Below are positions 16,262 through 25,330 of a stretch of 64,000 bases of DNA, piece after piece. Within the stretch, counting starts at the first letter, position 1; the number at the start of each line of letters is the position of its first letter. Origin of the DNA: SKLM01 sp964421785 (GTDB taxonomy: Bacteria > Chloroflexota > Anaerolineae > B4-G1); the NCBI GenBank assembly GCA_964421785.1, contig CAYQZG010000001.1:62001-126000 (forward strand), written 5' to 3'. The translations under genes and the position numbers were made by a program. The notes under the pieces were generated by a model, which did no database searches, had not been told where the DNA came from, and saw nothing but the letters and a program-made list of their open reading frames with translations.

Positions 16262-16858
16262 CTACTCCACGAAGCCAATGTCCTCAGGAGGCCAGTAGGA
16301 TATCCAAGCATGGCCTACGATATCCTCTATCGCCACGGGACCAAAACTGCGCGAGTCGTTGGAAGCGCCTCGATTGTCACCGAGGACAAAGACGTGGAGC
16401 GGAGGAATGGTTTGAGGACTGTAGTTTCCTCCACCTTTCTTCACGGTCCAGCCTTCTTCGAGGCGTTCGCCGTTGACGTAGACGCGTCCGTTTCTTACCT
16501 CTATGGTCTCACCAGGCAGGCCGACCACGCGCTTGATCAACATCTCGCTCTGGTTTGAAGAGTCGATGACGACGATATCTCCTCGGCGAGGGCCGTGAAA
16601 GCGATAGGTGATCTTCTCGATCACCACCCGCTGTGAGCTGTGCAGGGTTGGTTCCATGCTCTGACCCAACACTTGGGTGGCTTGAGCTAGGAAGAGATTG
16701 ATGAATAGGGCAATGACCACCGCCGGGATGACGGTCTCACCGATTTCGCGCAATGTCCGCAGCAGCCACCCTAGCGCGTTAGGCCTTGGGCTGCTCGGTG
16801 TCGGTTCGTCAGTGCCTGGGCTGACGAGGTCCGTGGTCTCTTCGTTGATCTCTTCCAT
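16262..16858 (-). CDS. lepB: Signal peptidase I
   Basis: This 198-residue protease removes signal peptides at the outer face of the membrane. One N-terminal membrane helix (about 42-60) is followed by the catalytic Ser67 in GQSMEPT, Lys109 in LIKRVVGLPGE (the general base) and the box E motif GDNRGASNDSRSFG. A longer in-frame ATG at 16939 would overlap the end of pnp, so I use ATG 16858, 26 bases past the pnp stop. It is the last gene of the rpsO-pnp-lepB set. It would serve the many exported and membrane proteins encoded in this window. Confidence 0.95.
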   Translation of the reverse strand: MEEINEETTDLVSPGTDEPTPSSPRPNALGWLLRTLREIGETVIPAVVIALFINLFLAQATQVLGQSMEPTLHSSQRVVIEKITYRFHGPRRGDIVVIDSSNQSEMLIKRVVGLPGETIEVRNGRVYVNGERLEEGWTVKKGGGNYSPQTIPPLHVFVLGDNRGASNDSRSFGPVAIEDIVGHAWISYWPPEDIGFVE

Positions 16859-16884
16859 AGCTTGCTCTTGACCTCTCACCTTAT

Positions 16885-19017
16885 CTATCGTCGCCCGCCG
16901 CCAGGTCTGTCCGCGGCGCGGGCTTCTTGGGGGGTCCATCCCTCGAGCACGGCCTGACGGGAGAGGCGAACTTTCCCTTCCCGGTCGATGTTGGTCACCA
17001 TAACCATGATCTCGTCCCCGACTTGCACGACATCTTCGACGCTGTCGATGTACTCGTTGGAAAGCTGAGAGATGTGGACCATGCCATCGGTGCCAGGTAA
17101 GATTTCGACGAAAGCCCCAAAGCTCGTGGTTCTCGCCACCCGCCCGGTGTAGATCTGGCCGACCTCTGGCTCCTCCGTCAGTGCCTCAATCATCGCCTGT
17201 GCTTTCTCGGCACAGGGGCCGCTGGTCGCAGCGACGTAGATGGTGCCGTCGTCCTCAATGTCGACGCTCACATCACACTGTTCCTCGATCGAGCGCACTG
17301 TCTCGCCGCCGGAGCCGATCACGGCACCTAGCTTGTCCGGATTGACGTGCATGATGGTCATCCGCGGCGCATAAGGCGAGAAGTCCTCGCGTGGCTCCGG
17401 GATAGCATCTGTCATCACGTCTAGGATCTGAAGTCGTGCCTTGCGGGCCTGCTCCAGCGCCTCGTCCAGAAGCTCGTAGGAGATGCCTCCAAGCTTGATG
17501 TCCATCTGGAGGGCCGTGACCCCCTCGCGGGTGCCAGCGACCTTGAAATCCATATCTCCGATGTGATCCTCTAGCCCCTGAATATCGGTGATGATCTGGT
17601 GGCGATCACCATCCTTCATCATACCCATAGCGATGCCGGCGACCGGTGCCTTGATAGGGACCCCGGCATCCATCAGGGACAAGGTGCTGCCGCAGATGCT
17701 GGCCTGCGACGTTGATCCGTTAGAGCTGAGCACGTCACTCACCACGCGGATCGTATAGGCGAAGTCATCCTCCTCAGGCAGCACAGGACGCAGCGCGTGC
17801 TCGCCTAGGACGCCATGTCCGATCTCCCGTCGTTTGGGACCGCGCAGCGGCCACGTCTCGCCGGTGGAGAAGGGCGGGAAGTTATAGTGATGCATATACC
17901 GCTTCTTCTCGCGAGGAGATAGATCGTCGATGATCTGCTCTTCTCGGGGAGTGCCCAACGTGGCAACAGACAGAACCTGGGTCTCACCCCGGGTGAAAAG
18001 CCCGGATCCGTGAGCTCGGGGCAGCAATCCCACCTCGGCCGAGAGAGGGCGAATCTCCTCTGACTTCCGACCGTCGACCCTCCAATCGTCATAGATGGTC
18101 CGCCCTCTTATGATCTCGCGTGCGATATCATCAAGGGCTTCTTTGATCACGTTGTCGTCCCAACTCTCTCCGAAGTGTGTCACCATATCGTTTTGGAGCG
18201 CTCGGACGCGGTTGTCACGGTCTTTCTTGTCTGCAGCGCCATAGAATGCATCTGCGATCCGATCACTTGCCTCGTGCCGCATGGTGTTAACGAGTTCATC
18301 CGGGACCACGCCGTGGAGCGTATAGGCTCGCTTTGGCTTTCCGACAGCTTCCCGCATCTCATGCTGGGTGTTGATCGTGTCCTGGATAGCATCATGGCCC
18401 GAGCGAAGTGCTTCAACCAGGATGCTTTCGTTGACACCCTCGGCGCTTGCCTCTACCATCAGGAGAGCGTCTCTGGAGCCAGCTAGTTTCAGGTCGAGTG
18501 CGCTCTCCTCCATTTGCTGAAGCGTCGGGTTGATGACGAATTCGCCATTGATGTAGCCTATCCGGGCAGCGCCAATCGGGCCATCGAAAGGGACATCCGA
18601 GATCGTGAGGGCTGCCGATGCGCCAATGATGGACAAGATGTCCGCTTGGTGCTTCTCATCCTGTGAAAGTGGCGTGATGATGACCTGCACATCATTGCGC
18701 ATCTTCTTCGGGAAGAGGGGCCGAATGGGGCGATCGGTCAGCCGCGCGATCAAGATTGCTGACTCGGGTGGTCGCCCCTCGCGGCGGAAGAAAGACCCGG
18801 GGATACGGCCTGCTGCGTAGAGCCTTTCCTCAAAATCGACGGTAAGGGGGAAGAAGCTGATTCCCTCGCGCACGTCGCGTGACATCGTCGCTGTTACCAG
18901 CAACTCGGTGTCACCGGACTGTATGGTTATTGCACCGCCTGCTTGCGGAGCGAGCTTGCCCGTTTCAAACGTAAGGGTTTGCTCTCCTAACGTTGCGGTG
19001 AACGAATGGTTATTCAC
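16885..19017 (-). CDS. pnp: Polyribonucleotide nucleotidyltransferase (PNPase)
   Basis: The 710-residue 3'-5' phosphorolytic exoribonuclease has both RNase PH-like halves (FRREGRPPESAILIARLTDR; SNGSTSQASICGSTLSLMDAG in the catalytic second core), then a KH domain (LGAVIGSGGETVRSIEE) and an S1 domain (GRVARTTSFGAFVEILPGTDGMVHISQLS). Length and order are standard. It follows rpsO with about 200 bases between them, a classical arrangement, and a long hairpin sits in its leader. In enterobacteria pnp is autoregulated through such a leader stem cut by RNase III; whether that holds here is unknown. Confidence 0.98.
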   Translation of the reverse strand: MNNHSFTATLGEQTLTFETGKLAPQAGGAITIQSGDTELLVTATMSRDVREGISFFPLTVDFEERLYAAGRIPGSFFRREGRPPESAILIARLTDRPIRPLFPKKMRNDVQVIITPLSQDEKHQADILSIIGASAALTISDVPFDGPIGAARIGYINGEFVINPTLQQMEESALDLKLAGSRDALLMVEASAEGVNESILVEALRSGHDAIQDTINTQHEMREAVGKPKRAYTLHGVVPDELVNTMRHEASDRIADAFYGAADKKDRDNRVRALQNDMVTHFGESWDDNVIKEALDDIAREIIRGRTIYDDWRVDGRKSEEIRPLSAEVGLLPRAHGSGLFTRGETQVLSVATLGTPREEQIIDDLSPREKKRYMHHYNFPPFSTGETWPLRGPKRREIGHGVLGEHALRPVLPEEDDFAYTIRVVSDVLSSNGSTSQASICGSTLSLMDAGVPIKAPVAGIAMGMMKDGDRHQIITDIQGLEDHIGDMDFKVAGTREGVTALQMDIKLGGISYELLDEALEQARKARLQILDVMTDAIPEPREDFSPYAPRMTIMHVNPDKLGAVIGSGGETVRSIEEQCDVSVDIEDDGTIYVAATSGPCAEKAQAMIEALTEEPEVGQIYTGRVARTTSFGAFVEILPGTDGMVHISQLSNEYIDSVEDVVQVGDEIMVMVTNIDREGKVRLSRQAVLEGWTPQEARAADRPGGGRR

Positions 19018-19061
19018 TTTGTACCTCCATGTCTACGACCAGACACAGAGGTTCAGGGACT

Positions 19062-19106
19062 GGGGGGTGACTCGTAGTCCAACCTCAAGACTACGTTTCA
19101 CCCCCC
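19062..19106 (-). promoter_or_regulatory. Long hairpin in the rpsO-pnp spacer
   Basis: GGGGGGTGA (19062-19070) pairs with TCACCCCCC (19098-19106), and CGTAGTC (19073-19079) with GACTACG (19089-19095), separated by a small internal loop. The 16-bp structure lies 45-89 bases upstream of the pnp start on the minus strand. It lacks a clear T tract, so it looks more like a processing or autoregulatory stem than a terminator. Confidence 0.6.
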
Positions 19107-19219
19107 AATTCCTGGCCTTGCGTCCGGTCTCAGTTGTCATACATACCAAACGAGCAGATCACTGAACCACGTTCAGATCTACTCGCCTGACTCACGTGGA
19201 CCTTCTATACTAGATTCAC

Positions 19220-19492
19220 CTATCTGCGCAATCCAAGTCGCTTGATGATTTCCTTATAGCGATCGGGGTCTTTGCGACTAAGGTAGTTCAAATGGCGCCG
19301 CCGCTGGCCTACCATCTTGATCAACCCTCGGCGGGAGTGTTCGTCGTGCTTGTGTTCCTTCAAATGCTCCGTCAACTGGCTGATGCGGGTGGTCAGCAAC
19401 GCGACCTGTACTTCAGGGGAGCCTGTGTCATTCTCTGTACGACCGTACTCCTCAATGATTGTCTGTTTTTCGCTCTTGCTCAGCGACACCAT
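19220..19492 (-). CDS. rpsO: 30S ribosomal protein S15
   Basis: The 90-residue protein matches S15 throughout (TGSPEVQVALLTTRISQLTEHL, HSRRGLIKMVGQRRRHLNYL). S15 binds the central domain of 16S rRNA early in small-subunit assembly. An AAGGAGG site precedes its ATG, and a sigma70-type promoter lies about 40 bases further up. It heads the rpsO-pnp-lepB series and is divergent from murJ. Confidence 0.98.
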   Translation of the reverse strand: MVSLSKSEKQTIIEEYGRTENDTGSPEVQVALLTTRISQLTEHLKEHKHDEHSRRGLIKMVGQRRRHLNYLSRKDPDRYKEIIKRLGLRR

Positions 19493-19528
19493 GTCCTCCT
19501 TGGCTATCTCTATTCAAACGACATTGGG

Positions 19529-19557
19529 ATTTTACCATATTCCGGCCTTCCGCGCAA
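19529..19557 (-). promoter_or_regulatory. rpsO promoter
   Basis: Read on the minus strand, TTGCGC (19557-19552) and TAAAAT (19534-19529) are spaced by 17 bases, about 36 bases ahead of the rpsO ATG. Confidence 0.7.
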
Positions 19558-19588
19558 GCTAGGCACCCGAGACTTTCCCGGTGGTAGT

Positions 19589-19617
19589 TTGTAGGGCTGG
19601 CTGAATCGCGGTAGAAT
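19589..19617 (+). promoter_or_regulatory. murJ promoter
   Basis: TTGTAG (19589-19594) and TAGAAT (19612-19617) with a 17-base spacer point toward murJ, whose start is about 80 bases downstream. It is back to back with the rpsO promoter. Confidence 0.6.
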
Positions 19618-19698
19618 GAGTTTTCTATCACGGCGGTCGATTGGCTCGGATTCTCACCTTAGTGGCCCGCGCTGTTGAGGCAAGGGAGGAGGTACGAT

Positions 19699-21264
19699 TT
19701 GGCAGAAGCGGACAATGCACGATCGCACCAAAGCATCGGAGTTGCTCAGGCGGCGGGCATCATCGCCATCGGGAACGTGCTCAGCCGTGTGATGGGCCTG
19801 ATACGCGAGATTGTCAAGGCAGACCTGTTCGGGGCGGGGGGGCATGTGAGCGCGTTGGACACAGCGATGGCGCTCCCCAAGATCATCTATGCCCTCGTCA
19901 TCGGCGGGATGATCAACTCGGCGCTGATTCCTGTCTTCTCAGACTACACAGCTCCTGAGCGACGGGACGAGCTTTGGCGCTTGCTCAGCTTGCTGCTGGT
20001 CGCTGTGACCGTCATCGTGTGTGGCTTCGTTCTGATAGGCGAAGCTCTTGCCCCCCAGTTGGTCAAGCTTTCTGCAGGGGGATTGCCGCTGGCCGACCAG
20101 CAGCTGGCGATTGGCTTGCTCCGTGTAATGCTGCCGGGGATCCTCTTCTTGAGCTTGGCCGGCGTCCTCTCTGGTGCTCTCTATGCTCTCAAACGCTTCA
20201 CGCTTCCTGCCTTCACTGCTGTTGTCTTCAACATGGCCATCGTCGTCCTTGCGGTGGCATTCGGCGGCCGATGGGGTGTGTACAGCATGGCAGTCGGTCT
20301 GGTCGTTGGCTCGCTTCTCCAGGTAGTCCTGCAATTGGTAGGCTTGCGCGGTGCACGCCTTCGTATCGGTCGCGCCTTTCGCCATCCAGCCTTCCGTCGT
20401 ATTGGGCGCCTCTATCTGCCCATCCTCGCGGGTCTGGTGGTAGACAAGCTAGCGGAGCTGCTCAGCTACCGCCTGGCCTCTCACACTGGTCCTTCCTCCA
20501 CTTCTCTGATGACGTACTCTGCGACAATCATCCAGTTCCCCCTCGGTTTGGTCGGCACGGCCATATCCATCGCCATCTTGCCTACGCTCTCTCGGCAGAC
20601 GACCAGGAGGCAACTCGGACAGTTCAAGTCGACGCTGGCACAGGGCCTACGCCTGGTGCTTGCCCTGATGGTGCCAGCAACCGTGGGGCTTTGGGTACTG
20701 TCAGCGCCGCTCGTGGGGTTGGTCTTTGGGCACGGACGTTTCACATCCGTCGACACGCTTGCGACGGTTGCCGCGCTGCGCTTCCATCTCTTGGGGTTGG
20801 TCTTCGCCGCGGTGGACCAGCCACTCATCTTCTCCTTCTACGCCCGCCAGGACACCTGGACGCCGGCCCTGGTAGGGGTGGCGACGGTGTTCCTCTACGT
20901 CATCGTGGCCTTGGCCCCGACGCTGTTTGCCCCGTTGACACTGAATGGACTGATCCTGGCTAACTCGCTCAAGTGGGCTGCCCACGCGCTGTTGATGCTC
21001 TTCTTGCTGCGGAGAAGGATGGGCGGCTTGGCGGGAGAGGGGCTGTGGAAGACCTTGTTCACAGCCGTTCCGCTGTCCGCTGTGATGGGCTTGGCTGTAT
21101 GGCTTGTCGTGATGGGCCTGTCCCGGATCGCGCCGGTGAGTACGATGGGCGAGTTGCTGGTGGTCGGAGGCTCTGGGTTGGTGGGGGTCGGCGTCTACGG
21201 CTCGCTAGCCCTCTTGGTGGGCATGGAGGAGATTCAACTGCTGCGACGTACTGTCGCGGGTTGA
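19699..21264 (+). CDS. murJ: Lipid II flippase
   Basis: The 521-residue MOP-superfamily protein has about 14 membrane helices. The N-terminal GNVLSRVMGLIREIVKADLFG is typical of MurJ, which moves lipid II across the membrane for peptidoglycan synthesis. I place the start at TTG 19699 because GGAGGAGG (19685-19692) lies six bases before it; an upstream TTG at 19675 would put that site inside the gene. Its presence together with glmS and signal peptidase argues for a peptidoglycan-bearing cell. Other MOP exporters (Wzx-like) are less likely given the N-terminal signature. Confidence 0.92.
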   Translation: MAEADNARSHQSIGVAQAAGIIAIGNVLSRVMGLIREIVKADLFGAGGHVSALDTAMALPKIIYALVIGGMINSALIPVFSDYTAPERRDELWRLLSLLLVAVTVIVCGFVLIGEALAPQLVKLSAGGLPLADQQLAIGLLRVMLPGILFLSLAGVLSGALYALKRFTLPAFTAVVFNMAIVVLAVAFGGRWGVYSMAVGLVVGSLLQVVLQLVGLRGARLRIGRAFRHPAFRRIGRLYLPILAGLVVDKLAELLSYRLASHTGPSSTSLMTYSATIIQFPLGLVGTAISIAILPTLSRQTTRRQLGQFKSTLAQGLRLVLALMVPATVGLWVLSAPLVGLVFGHGRFTSVDTLATVAALRFHLLGLVFAAVDQPLIFSFYARQDTWTPALVGVATVFLYVIVALAPTLFAPLTLNGLILANSLKWAAHALLMLFLLRRRMGGLAGEGLWKTLFTAVPLSAVMGLAVWLVVMGLSRIAPVSTMGELLVVGGSGLVGVGVYGSLALLVGMEEIQLLRRTVAG

Positions 21265-21379
21265 TGGCTCATTTCCCTCGATTCTGCTAGGCTCTCTCCT
21301 TCTTTGGTCCGCGCGGACCGCATTCCTATTAGCAGTACTCGTAGGAGACAAGAAGAGGGTGGCGCAGTAGAGAAAGGTA

Positions 21380-21406
21380 AAGGCACCACCTGAAGGGTGG
21401 TGCCTT
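21380..21406 (-). terminator. Terminator of the transhydrogenase operon
   Basis: AAGGCACCACC (21380-21390) and GGTGGTGCCTT (21396-21406) form a perfect 11-bp stem. On the minus strand it is followed by TTACCTTTCTC, so it best serves the minus-strand operon ending at 21453; the plus-strand flank has no T tract. Confidence 0.75.
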
Positions 21407-21452
21407 AATGCTAGAACGCAGCTGCGTCGGCCCTTGTTGGTGGGACGCAACT

Positions 21453-23543
21453 TCAGGGAACGGCGGTGTCCATCTCTTCTTGTTCTGAGGCCTCGCGGGC
21501 AACGAGTGCCCCTGTTGGGCAGACTTCAACGCACTTGAGGCAACCATCGCAAACCGTCTCGCCTAGTGGCAGCCCCAGATAGGGTGTGACACGGGCGTCC
21601 AGGCCCCGACCAGAGAAGTTGAAGACGCGAAGCTCCTTCACGTCGCGGCATACCTGGACGCATTGTCCACATAGGATGCATTTGCCCGGTTCTCGAGTCA
21701 GATCAGCGTGCGAGTCGTCCAGCGAGTAGTCACGCTTCTTGCCGTCGAAGCGGTCGGGATCGGCTCCGTACGCCATGCCGTATTCGCGAAGCAGGCAATC
21801 ACCGACTGCTGAACAATCGCATTCCAGGCAGCGTTTGGCCTCTTCCACCGCCGCCGGCTCTGAGAAGCACAGTTCCACCTCTTTGAAGGTGCACACGCGC
21901 TCGTTCATCCCCAATTCAGGTTGTTCGTGGCGCTTGATCTTCTCTTCGCCAGCGAAGCGGGCCTCTGGTACTTCCTCCAGGGCTCCCATCGAGACGCTCC
22001 AAAGCTCTGGTAATCCGACGACATCCTCGCCGTTCAGGTACTGATTGATGCTGGCGGCTGCCCGGCGTCCGGCTGCCACGGCTTCCACGGCGATGTTGGC
22101 GCCGGTAACACTATCACCGCCGGAGAAGAGCCATGGTTCAGAGGTCTGCATTGTCTGCTCATCGACGGCGATGGTGTCCCAGCGCGTGAGCTCTACACTG
22201 CAGTCTCTCACGCAGTTCGGGTTCACTACCTGGCCAATCGCCATGACAGCCGTGTCGCATTCGAGCGTGAACTCGGATCCCTCGATGGGGATCGGGCGCC
22301 GCCGACCGCTCTCGTCGGGTGGGCCCAACTCCATTCGGATGCTGGTTACTCTGAGCTCTTCATCGGTCTCCTCGAAGCCGACTGGTGAGGCCAGGAAATG
22401 AAACTCGACACCTTCCTCTGCGGCGGCCTCGACCTCTACATCCAGTGCCGGCATCTCCTCGCGGGAGCGGCGATAGAGGACAGTGACGTGCTCTGCACCC
22501 AGGCGGATGGCGGTGCGGGAGACGTCAATCGCTGTGTTGCCCCCACCGACGACGATGACCCGATTGCCGATGGTCACCTTATGACCGCGCGTCAGGCTTT
22601 CCAGTAGCTCCACGCCGCCCCAGACTCGGGTACTGTCGATGCCGGGGATGTCTATCATACGCGAGCGCTGGGCGCCGATGGCCAGGAATACGGCGTCGTA
22701 GTCGTCTCTGAGATCCTCCAATCTGATATCCTTACCGAGCTTAGTACTGCATCGCAACTCGATGTCCAGATCGGTGATGGTCTTGATCTCGGCATCCAGC
22801 ATCTCGTAGGGCAGACGATAGGCCGGGATGCCGTAGCGGAGCATACCGCCTGGTTTCTCTTGCGCTTCGTAGATGGTCACGTGATGCCCCATCTGGCGCG
22901 CGTAGTAGGCCGCTGTGAGCCCGGCTGGCCCGGCGCCAACGACGGCGACCTTGTTACCTGTATCGGGCGCGACGTCGGGCAGATAAGGGTTTTCCTTCTC
23001 AAGATCTTGTTCCCCGGCAAATCGTTTGAGCACGCATATCGCCGTGGCGTCATCGACGCGGTGACGCCGGCAGGCATCTTCGCATGGAGCAGGACAGATC
23101 GAGCCCAAGGCTACAGGGAAAGGAATAGTCTCTTTGATGATCCGAATGGCCTCATCGTAGTCTCTATCTCCAATGGCAGCGATGAAGCCCGGGATGTCGC
23201 AGCCGGCCGGGCAATTTAGCTGACAGGGGCCCAGACAATCGCCACAGTGCTCGGAAAGCAGCAGTTCCAGTGCGAGGCGCCGCGTGTGGCGGATTTGATC
23301 GCTGTTTGTGGTGACGACCATGCCATCTCGCACCTGTGTTCCGCACGACAGAACCGGTTTGTCTATGCCTTCCACCTCCACCACACAGAGCAGACAGGAG
23401 TTGAAGGGCTCTAGGTCGGGATGATTGCACAGTGTCGGGATGTCAATGCCCGCCTGTCGTGCCGCTTCAAGAATCGTCCAATCCTTCGCAACGGACATGA
23501 CCTGTCCGTCGATTGTTATTCGCGCTCTTTCGTTATCGTTCAT
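21453..23543 (-). CDS. NfnB/GltD-like flavoprotein with NuoG-type N terminus (StnC-like)
   Basis: The 696-residue protein joins an N-terminal [2Fe-2S] domain (CNHPDLEPFNSCLLC), a NuoG-type His/Cys cluster motif (HCGDCLGPCQLNCP), a GltD/NfnB-type double Rossmann core (FAD site VVGAGPAGLTAAYYA; NAD(P) site VVVGGGNTAIDVSRTA) and two C-terminal [4Fe-4S] motifs (CILCGQCVQVCR, CDGCLKCVEVCP). With NuoE- and NuoF-like partners just upstream this is the gene set of the Sporomusa-type Nfn, which couples NADPH, NADH and ferredoxin by flavin-based bifurcation. The start is the ATG at 23543, seven bases past AGAGG; an ATG two codons earlier is possible. A simpler NADPH-dependent oxidoreductase role cannot be excluded. 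Confidence 0.88.
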   Translation of the reverse strand: MNDNERARITIDGQVMSVAKDWTILEAARQAGIDIPTLCNHPDLEPFNSCLLCVVEVEGIDKPVLSCGTQVRDGMVVTTNSDQIRHTRRLALELLLSEHCGDCLGPCQLNCPAGCDIPGFIAAIGDRDYDEAIRIIKETIPFPVALGSICPAPCEDACRRHRVDDATAICVLKRFAGEQDLEKENPYLPDVAPDTGNKVAVVGAGPAGLTAAYYARQMGHHVTIYEAQEKPGGMLRYGIPAYRLPYEMLDAEIKTITDLDIELRCSTKLGKDIRLEDLRDDYDAVFLAIGAQRSRMIDIPGIDSTRVWGGVELLESLTRGHKVTIGNRVIVVGGGNTAIDVSRTAIRLGAEHVTVLYRRSREEMPALDVEVEAAAEEGVEFHFLASPVGFEETDEELRVTSIRMELGPPDESGRRRPIPIEGSEFTLECDTAVMAIGQVVNPNCVRDCSVELTRWDTIAVDEQTMQTSEPWLFSGGDSVTGANIAVEAVAAGRRAAASINQYLNGEDVVGLPELWSVSMGALEEVPEARFAGEEKIKRHEQPELGMNERVCTFKEVELCFSEPAAVEEAKRCLECDCSAVGDCLLREYGMAYGADPDRFDGKKRDYSLDDSHADLTREPGKCILCGQCVQVCRDVKELRVFNFSGRGLDARVTPYLGLPLGETVCDGCLKCVEVCPTGALVAREASEQEEMDTAVP

Positions 23544-23554
23544 CGTCATACCTC

Positions 23555-25330
23555 TTACTCTACGCAGATCGCATCGAAGGCGCAAACCTCATCGCACGAG
23601 CCGCACCTGGTGCACAGATCCGGGTCGATTTTATGGGGTTCTTTTCGCTCGCCCGTAATTGCGTTGACTGGGCAGGCACGCACGCAAGCGCCGCAGCCGG
23701 TACATGCCTCGGCATCGATGAAGTAGGTGATAAGGCTCCTACAGACTTTGGCCGGGCAGGTCTTGTCCTTCACGTGAGCCACGTACTCATCGCGGAAATA
23801 CTGCAGCGTCGTCAGGACCGGGTTAGGGGCTGTGTTGCCCAACCCACATAGTGCGGTGTTCTTGACTCTCTCGGCCAGCTCTTCTAGCGTGTCGAGATCC
23901 TCCATAGTGCCTTTGCCGTCACAGATGCGGGTGAGGATCTCCAGCATCCGGCGAGTGCCGACACGACAGTACGTGCATTTGCCACAGGACTCTGTTTGGG
24001 TGAAGTTGAGGAAGAAGCGGGCGATGTCGACCATACAGGTCTCTTCGTCCATCACGACTGCGCCCCCGGAGCCCATAATAGCCCCGGTGCTGGTCAGTTC
24101 CTCATAGTCCACTCGCGTGTCGAAGAGAGACGCCGGCACACACCCACCGGAGGGGCCTCCCATCTGCACCGCTTTGACCGGCTTCCCGGTATTGGACCCA
24201 CCACCGATGTCCTGGATCATCTCCTCGAGGGTGATGCCCATCGGCACCTCCACCGAGCCGCCGCGTGCGACCTTGCCGGCCAGGGAGAAGACCTTGGTGC
24301 CCTTGCTGGTCTCCGTGCCATACTTGTTCAGTGCTTCGGCCCCGTTGACGATGATCCAGGGCACATTGGTGAGCGTATTGACATTGTTGATGATGGTGGG
24401 CTTACCGAAGAGACCGGACGTGGCGGGGTATGGGGGGCGCAGCTTAGGCATCCCCCGCTTACCTTCGATGGATGCAATAAGCGCTGTCTCCTCACCGCAG
24501 ACGAAGGCCCCTGCGCCCTGGCGAATCTCGATGTCAAACGAGAAGTCGCTGCCAAGGAGGTTATTGCCGAGGTAACCGTGTTCATGGGCCTGGGCGATGG
24601 CGATTCGCAATCGTTTGAGCGCCAGCGGATACTCAGCGCGGCAGTATATGAAGCCTTGTTGGGCGCCGATGGCGTATCCTCCGATCATCAGGCCCTCGAG
24701 CATACTGTGAGGATCGCTCTCCAACACCGTGCGGTTCATGAAGGCACCGGGGTCACCCTCGTCGGCATTGCAGATGATGTACTTGGTATCGTTGGAGGCG
24801 TCATAGGCGAACTGCCACTTACGACCGGTTGGAAAGCCCGCGCCTCCACGGCCGCGCAATCCCGATTTCGTTATCTCATCGATCACCTCTTGGCGCGTCA
24901 TCGATGTTACGGCCTTCTCGATAGCCTCATAGCCACCGCGGGCCAGATATTCATCGATGTGCTCCGGGTTGATCTCGCCACAATTCCGCATCACGATGCG
25001 CACTTGCTTATCGGTGAAGGATTTGAAGGCTTCGGCGTAGTCACCTTCTTCGAAGGTCCACTCGGTGAGGGGTATTCCTCTGACAACGTGCTGATCGACA
25101 ATAGCCTCGGCACGTTTTGGTGTCACCTCTCCGTAGGTCCACTCGGTGCCGTCTTGTCCGATAACCTTGACGATAGGCTCGAGAAAGCAGACGCCGAGAC
25201 ATCCAGAGATGCCGAGTTGAGCTTCAGCGTCTGCCCTGCTGAGGGCCTCACTCAGTGCGTCATACGTCTCTTGTGCTCCTGCTGCCAGGCCGCACGAGGC
25301 CATTCCCACAATAACTTCTGCTTGGTTCAT
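23555..25330 (-). CDS. NuoF/HydB-like NADH-binding FMN subunit (StnB-like)
   Basis: This 591-residue subunit has an N-terminal thioredoxin-like [2Fe-2S] domain (SCGLA...GCLGVC), the NuoF core with the NADH-binding GLRGRGGAGFPTGRKW and FMN-site ICNADEGDPGAFMNR, an SLBB region, the ESCGKCTYCRVGTRRM...C [4Fe-4S] motif, and a C-terminal pair of ferredoxin clusters (CTGCGACVRACP, CTRCGSCDEVCA). That architecture is typical of HydB/HndC-type subunits of bifurcating complexes rather than of respiratory complex I. It overlaps the NuoE-like gene by four bases and lies 11 bases before the GltD-like gene, so the three are one operon. No hydrogenase subunit is present in the window. Confidence 0.93.
   Translation of the reverse strand: MNQAEVIVGMASCGLAAGAQETYDALSEALSRADAEAQLGISGCLGVCFLEPIVKVIGQDGTEWTYGEVTPKRAEAIVDQHVVRGIPLTEWTFEEGDYAEAFKSFTDKQVRIVMRNCGEINPEHIDEYLARGGYEAIEKAVTSMTRQEVIDEITKSGLRGRGGAGFPTGRKWQFAYDASNDTKYIICNADEGDPGAFMNRTVLESDPHSMLEGLMIGGYAIGAQQGFIYCRAEYPLALKRLRIAIAQAHEHGYLGNNLLGSDFSFDIEIRQGAGAFVCGEETALIASIEGKRGMPKLRPPYPATSGLFGKPTIINNVNTLTNVPWIIVNGAEALNKYGTETSKGTKVFSLAGKVARGGSVEVPMGITLEEMIQDIGGGSNTGKPVKAVQMGGPSGGCVPASLFDTRVDYEELTSTGAIMGSGGAVVMDEETCMVDIARFFLNFTQTESCGKCTYCRVGTRRMLEILTRICDGKGTMEDLDTLEELAERVKNTALCGLGNTAPNPVLTTLQYFRDEYVAHVKDKTCPAKVCRSLITYFIDAEACTGCGACVRACPVNAITGERKEPHKIDPDLCTRCGSCDEVCAFDAICVE

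Noticed and set aside
16130..16558. 142-codon plus-strand frame spanning the terminator and lepB end.
   Set aside because: It crosses the strong terminator and overlaps lepB motifs.
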